From positions 4,767,501 through 4,831,500 of the forward strand of contig NZ_CP047146.1 in NCBI RefSeq assembly GCF_009834125.1: DNA of 64,000 nt, given 5' to 3'. The stretch is from Streptomyces sp. GS7. Its GTDB lineage: Bacteria > Actinomycetota > Actinomycetes > Streptomycetales > Streptomycetaceae. The position numbers were made by a program, and so were the translations under genes. The notes beneath the pieces are model-generated. The model was not told where the DNA came from and searched no databases. It was given only the letters and a program-made list of their open reading frames with translations. Below, in pieces: positions 61,278 to 64,000 of the stretch (its first letter is position 1; the number at the start of each line of letters is the position of its first letter).

Positions 61278-64000
61278 TCAGTTCTCCTCGGGGGTTCCGG
61301 CCGGGCAGGCGCCGATGAGGTCGGCGACGGTACGGGCGACGTGCTCCACGTACGGTTCTTCCATGATCGAGAGGTGGTCACCGGGCACCGGGACGACCTG
61401 GAGCGGGCCGTCGGTCATGTCGCTCCAGCCGTTGGTCCGGTCCTCGTGGCGGCTTCCGGCCGCGCCGTGCATCGCGGCGAGGACGTCCGGCAGTGGTTCC
61501 TCGGCGCGGATCAGAGTGAGGCCCAGGTCCCCGGCTTCGGGCCGGTAGTCCAGTGCGGCTTGCCAGTTCGCCCGGTAGACGCGGAAGAGCCGGCGTATCA
61601 GGGCCCCTGAACTGCCGGCGGGCAGCACGCCCGCTTCGGTCGCGAGTCGGGCGATGAAGTCGAACTTCTCCTCCAGTGTGGTCAGTTCGTCCGGTATGCA
61701 CTCCGTCGGCGCGTCGCCGCCGCGTTCCAGCCAGAGCAGTTCCCAGAAGAACCATCCCAACAGCGCCTCGTCGTCGTGGCGGGGGCGCTGCCCCTGGCTG
61801 AGCGCGGTGGTGTCCAGGAGCAGCGGATGGGTCACTTCCTCGCCCGCCGCCCGCAGCCGGCGGGCCATCTCGAAGGCGACGAAGCCGCCGAAGGACCACC
61901 CGCCGAGGGTGTACGGACCGTGCGGCTGCACTGTCCGCAGCGCGGCGAGGTAGCTGTCCGCGAGCTCCTCGACGGTGCGCAGCGGCGTGGTGCCGGGGTC
62001 CGCCCCGGCCGCCTGGAGCGCGTACAGCGGCTGGCCGTCGGGGAGGTGACGGGCGAAGCGTACGTAGCACAGCACATTGCCGCCCATGGGGTGGACCATG
62101 AACAGCGGCGGGCGGGTGCCTTCCGGGCGGATCGGCACCAGCGGGTCGTACGCGGCGACCGCGCCGCCCGCGCGCAGTCGCGCCGCGAGCCCTGCCGCCG
62201 TGGGGGCCGCGATGAACTCTGACAGCGGGATGTGCACCCCGTAGCGCTGCTCTATCCGAACCACCAGCCGCATGGCGGTGAGCGAGGTACCGCCCAGGTC
62301 GAAGAGGCCGTCGTGCACGCCGACTTCGGGGAGGTGCAGGAGGTCCGCCAGCATCTCGGACAGCGCGCGTTCGTAGCCGTCGCGCGGTGCGGCACCGGTG
62401 GCTGCGGCGGTGGCGACGAGCGGTGCCCGGCGCAGGGCGGCGTCGTCCCGCTTCCCGCTGGGCGTCAGCGGCAGTTGCGTCACCCACTGCAGGTGGGAGG
62501 GCACCATGTGGTCGGGCAGCGTGGTGCGCAGTCGCTCGCGGATGCCGGCCAGGTCCGCGCCGGTGCCCTCGCCCAAGAGGAAGGCCGCGAGGAAGCGGTC
62601 GCCGTGCTCGTCGTCCCGGGCCACCACCGCGGCGTCGCGCAGGCCGGGGTAGTGCCCGGAGAGGGTGGTCACGGCCAGCTCCACCTCGGCGAGTTCGATG
62701 CGGAAACCGCGCACCTTGACCTGGGTGTCGGCCCGGCCGGCGTACGCGATGGTCCCGTCGGGCAGCACCAGGCCGAGGTCCCCGGTGTCGTAGAGCGAGC
62801 GCTCCCCGCCCGCGAAGGGGTGCGGGACGAAGCGCTCCTTGGTGAGGTCCGGGCGGCCCTCGTAGCCGTCGGCCAGGCAGCCGCCGCCGAGGTGGATGGT
62901 GCCGCGCACGCCTACGGGTACCGGGCGCATCCGGTCGTCCAGCACGTGGGCCTCGGCGCCGTCGATGGGCCGTCCGATCGGGGGCAGCGTGGGGAACCCG
63001 GCCGGGTCCCCGGTCAGGGTGAAGGCGGTGGCGACGTGGGTCTCGGTCGGCCCGTACTGGTTCTCCAGGACGGCCCCCGGCAGCGCGGCGCACAGCCCGC
63101 GGATCTCCTGGGTGACGCGCAGCTGTTCGCCGGAGGAGACCAGCACCCGCAGGGCGCGGGGAACGATGCCCAACGCCCCTGAGGTCTCCGCCAGTTGCTG
63201 GAGCGCCACGTACGGGAGGAAGACCCTTTCGATGCCCTCGCGGTCGATCGTCCGCAGCAGCTCCGGGATGTCGCGCCGCTCCGAGTCGCCCACCAGGTGC
63301 AGTGTGCCGCCGGAGCACAGCGTGGAGAAGATCTCCTGGAAGGAGACGTCGAAACTCAGCGGCGCGTACTGCAGGGTGGCGCAGCCCGGTGCGCCGCTGG
63401 TGGCGCGCGTCTGCCAGGCGACCAGGCCGGCCAGCGAACGGTGCGGCATGGCCACGCCCTTGGGCCGGCCGGTGGAGCCGGAGGTGAACAGCACGTAGGC
63501 GGTGCTGTCGGCGGGGATCTCCGCCGGCGGCTCCGCCCCGGGCCCCGTGGCCGGTTCGGTCACCGACGCGGCGGGCAGCACGAGAGCGGGGTCGCCGACG
63601 AGGTGGGCGTGGGCGGCGTGGGCGATGACACGGAAGGGACGGGCCTGCTCCAGCATCGTGGCGAGCCGCTGGGCGGGGTAGCCGACGTCCAGCGGCAGCA
63701 CCGCGCACCCTGCCTGCAGGACGCCGAGGAGCACGGCGATGGTCTGCGGTGAGCGGTCCATGGCGAGACCGACGCGGGCCCCCGGCGGGGCGCCGAGGGC
63801 GCACAGGCTCCGGGCCACCCGGTCGGCGGTGGCGGCCAGCCGCGCGTAGCTCCACCGCTCCTCCCCCTGCACCAGGGCCGTCGCCGACGGGGTGCGGACG
63901 GCCTGGCACGCGAAGCGCTCGACGACGGTGGGACCGGGCGTGACGTCGGCGAGGGCCGGCCGTTCGGCGAGGAAGGCGAAGTCGGGCTCCGCGTATGGCT
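61278..64000 (-). CDS. NRPS, A-PCP-TE (partial; start lies beyond the right edge)
   Basis: The leftward frame stays open to the window edge, so upstream domains may exist. The adenylation domain begins near the edge (TVVERFACQAVRTPSATALV) and has VLFTSGSTGRPKG (A3), NQYGPTETHVAT (A5), YDTGDLG (A7), the DTQVKVRGFRIELAEVE phrase (A8) and the A10 Lys in LTPSGKR. My by-eye reading of the specificity residues is D-V-Q-Y-V-S-Q-V-A; the first three match proline-type codes but the rest do not. The PCP serine is in LGGTSLTAMR. The thioesterase has Ser in GGWSFGGF and LLLDTTAL after it. It is immediately followed by the monooxygenase/acyltransferase gene. No condensation domain is visible inside the window. 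Confidence 0.93.
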   Translation of the reverse strand, partial: PYAEPDFAFLAERPALADVTPGPTVVERFACQAVRTPSATALVQGEERWSYARLAATADRVARSLCALGAPPGARVGLAMDRSPQTIAVLLGVLQAGCAVLPLDVGYPAQRLATMLEQARPFRVIAHAAHAHLVGDPALVLPAASVTEPATGPGAEPPAEIPADSTAYVLFTSGSTGRPKGVAMPHRSLAGLVAWQTRATSGAPGCATLQYAPLSFDVSFQEIFSTLCSGGTLHLVGDSERRDIPELLRTIDREGIERVFLPYVALQQLAETSGALGIVPRALRVLVSSGEQLRVTQEIRGLCAALPGAVLENQYGPTETHVATAFTLTGDPAGFPTLPPIGRPIDGAEAHVLDDRMRPVPVGVRGTIHLGGGCLADGYEGRPDLTKERFVPHPFAGGERSLYDTGDLGLVLPDGTIAYAGRADTQVKVRGFRIELAEVELAVTTLSGHYPGLRDAAVVARDDEHGDRFLAAFLLGEGTGADLAGIRERLRTTLPDHMVPSHLQWVTQLPLTPSGKRDDAALRRAPLVATAAATGAAPRDGYERALSEMLADLLHLPEVGVHDGLFDLGGTSLTAMRLVVRIEQRYGVHIPLSEFIAAPTAAGLAARLRAGGAVAAYDPLVPIRPEGTRPPLFMVHPMGGNVLCYVRFARHLPDGQPLYALQAAGADPGTTPLRTVEELADSYLAALRTVQPHGPYTLGGWSFGGFVAFEMARRLRAAGEEVTHPLLLDTTALSQGQRPRHDDEALLGWFFWELLWLERGGDAPTECIPDELTTLEEKFDFIARLATEAGVLPAGSSGALIRRLFRVYRANWQAALDYRPEAGDLGLTLIRAEEPLPDVLAAMHGAAGSRHEDRTNGWSDMTDGPLQVVPVPGDHLSIMEEPYVEHVARTVADLIGACPAGTPEEN

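Noticed and set aside
61378..63909. An 843-codon minus-strand frame overlapping the NRPS
   Set aside because: It is a shifted frame of the A-PCP-TE gene and is very Arg/Pro-rich; all motifs lie in the other frame.
1..64000. tRNA, rRNA, replication origin and attachment-site signatures
   Set aside because: None was recognised by eye. A covariance-model scan would be needed to exclude small RNAs and riboswitches.

Overview
The window looks like chromosomal DNA of a Streptomyces or close actinomycete. It is very GC-rich, uses GTG and TTG starts behind GGAGG-type ribosome sites, and carries families typical of that group (MMPL exporter, CGNR regulators, GlxA-type AraC regulators, DesK-type kinases, M64 metallopeptidase, A-PCP-TE synthetases). 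No rRNA, tRNA, CRISPR array, origin or complete insertion sequence was found. Many transposase scraps and decayed genes suggest accessory or arm-type DNA; that is inference.

Region 1 (1-19,885) is a polyketide cluster whose left side is cut by the window. Two very large single-module synthases converge, each ordered KS-AT-DH-MT-ER-KR-ACP, the layout of fungal highly reducing iterative PKSs. Neither has a thioesterase. A CocE/NonD hydrolase gene lies between them, 22 bp behind the second synthase and on its strand. Divergent from that synthase are an MMPL exporter and, overlapping it by ATGA, a small secreted protein. A methyl-branched reduced chain, hydrolytic release and MMPL export are inferred.

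Region 2 (19,990-34,060) is a patchwork. It holds an internally deleted MurG-like pseudogene, a secreted protein with its terminator, a glycine-oxidase-like flavoenzyme, a two-gene unit encoding a small charged protein and a possible pore-former/beta-propeller fusion, two small membrane proteins, and a GlxA regulator followed by a DJ-1 protein, a short protein and a SRPBCC protein. Remnants of IS5-, IS1380- and TnpB-type transposases and a PucR-type regulator lie between.

Region 3 (34,070-42,312) holds an SPFH/NfeD-like pair, then a CGNR regulator divergent from an epoxide hydrolase with repeated operators between them. This pair sits between two pieces of what looks like one ISL3 transposase gene. 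A LysR regulator divergent from an M20 peptidase and MHS transporter follows, probably a peptide or N-acyl-amino-acid uptake and hydrolysis unit.

Region 4 (42,313-57,579) holds a secreted aerolysin/ETX-MTX2-like candidate, a MacB-type ABC transporter with its sensor kinase and response regulator, an M64 metallopeptidase, a second CGNR-type protein, a MarR/SDR pair around a palindrome, a decayed transposase, a lipoprotein and a Pr6Pr-type membrane protein.

Region 5 (57,769-64,000, running off the right edge) is a second biosynthetic operon read leftward: an A-PCP-TE NRPS (its start lies outside), a FAD monooxygenase fused to a condensation/PapA-like acyltransferase, and an SDR-fold protein that lacks the catalytic lysine.
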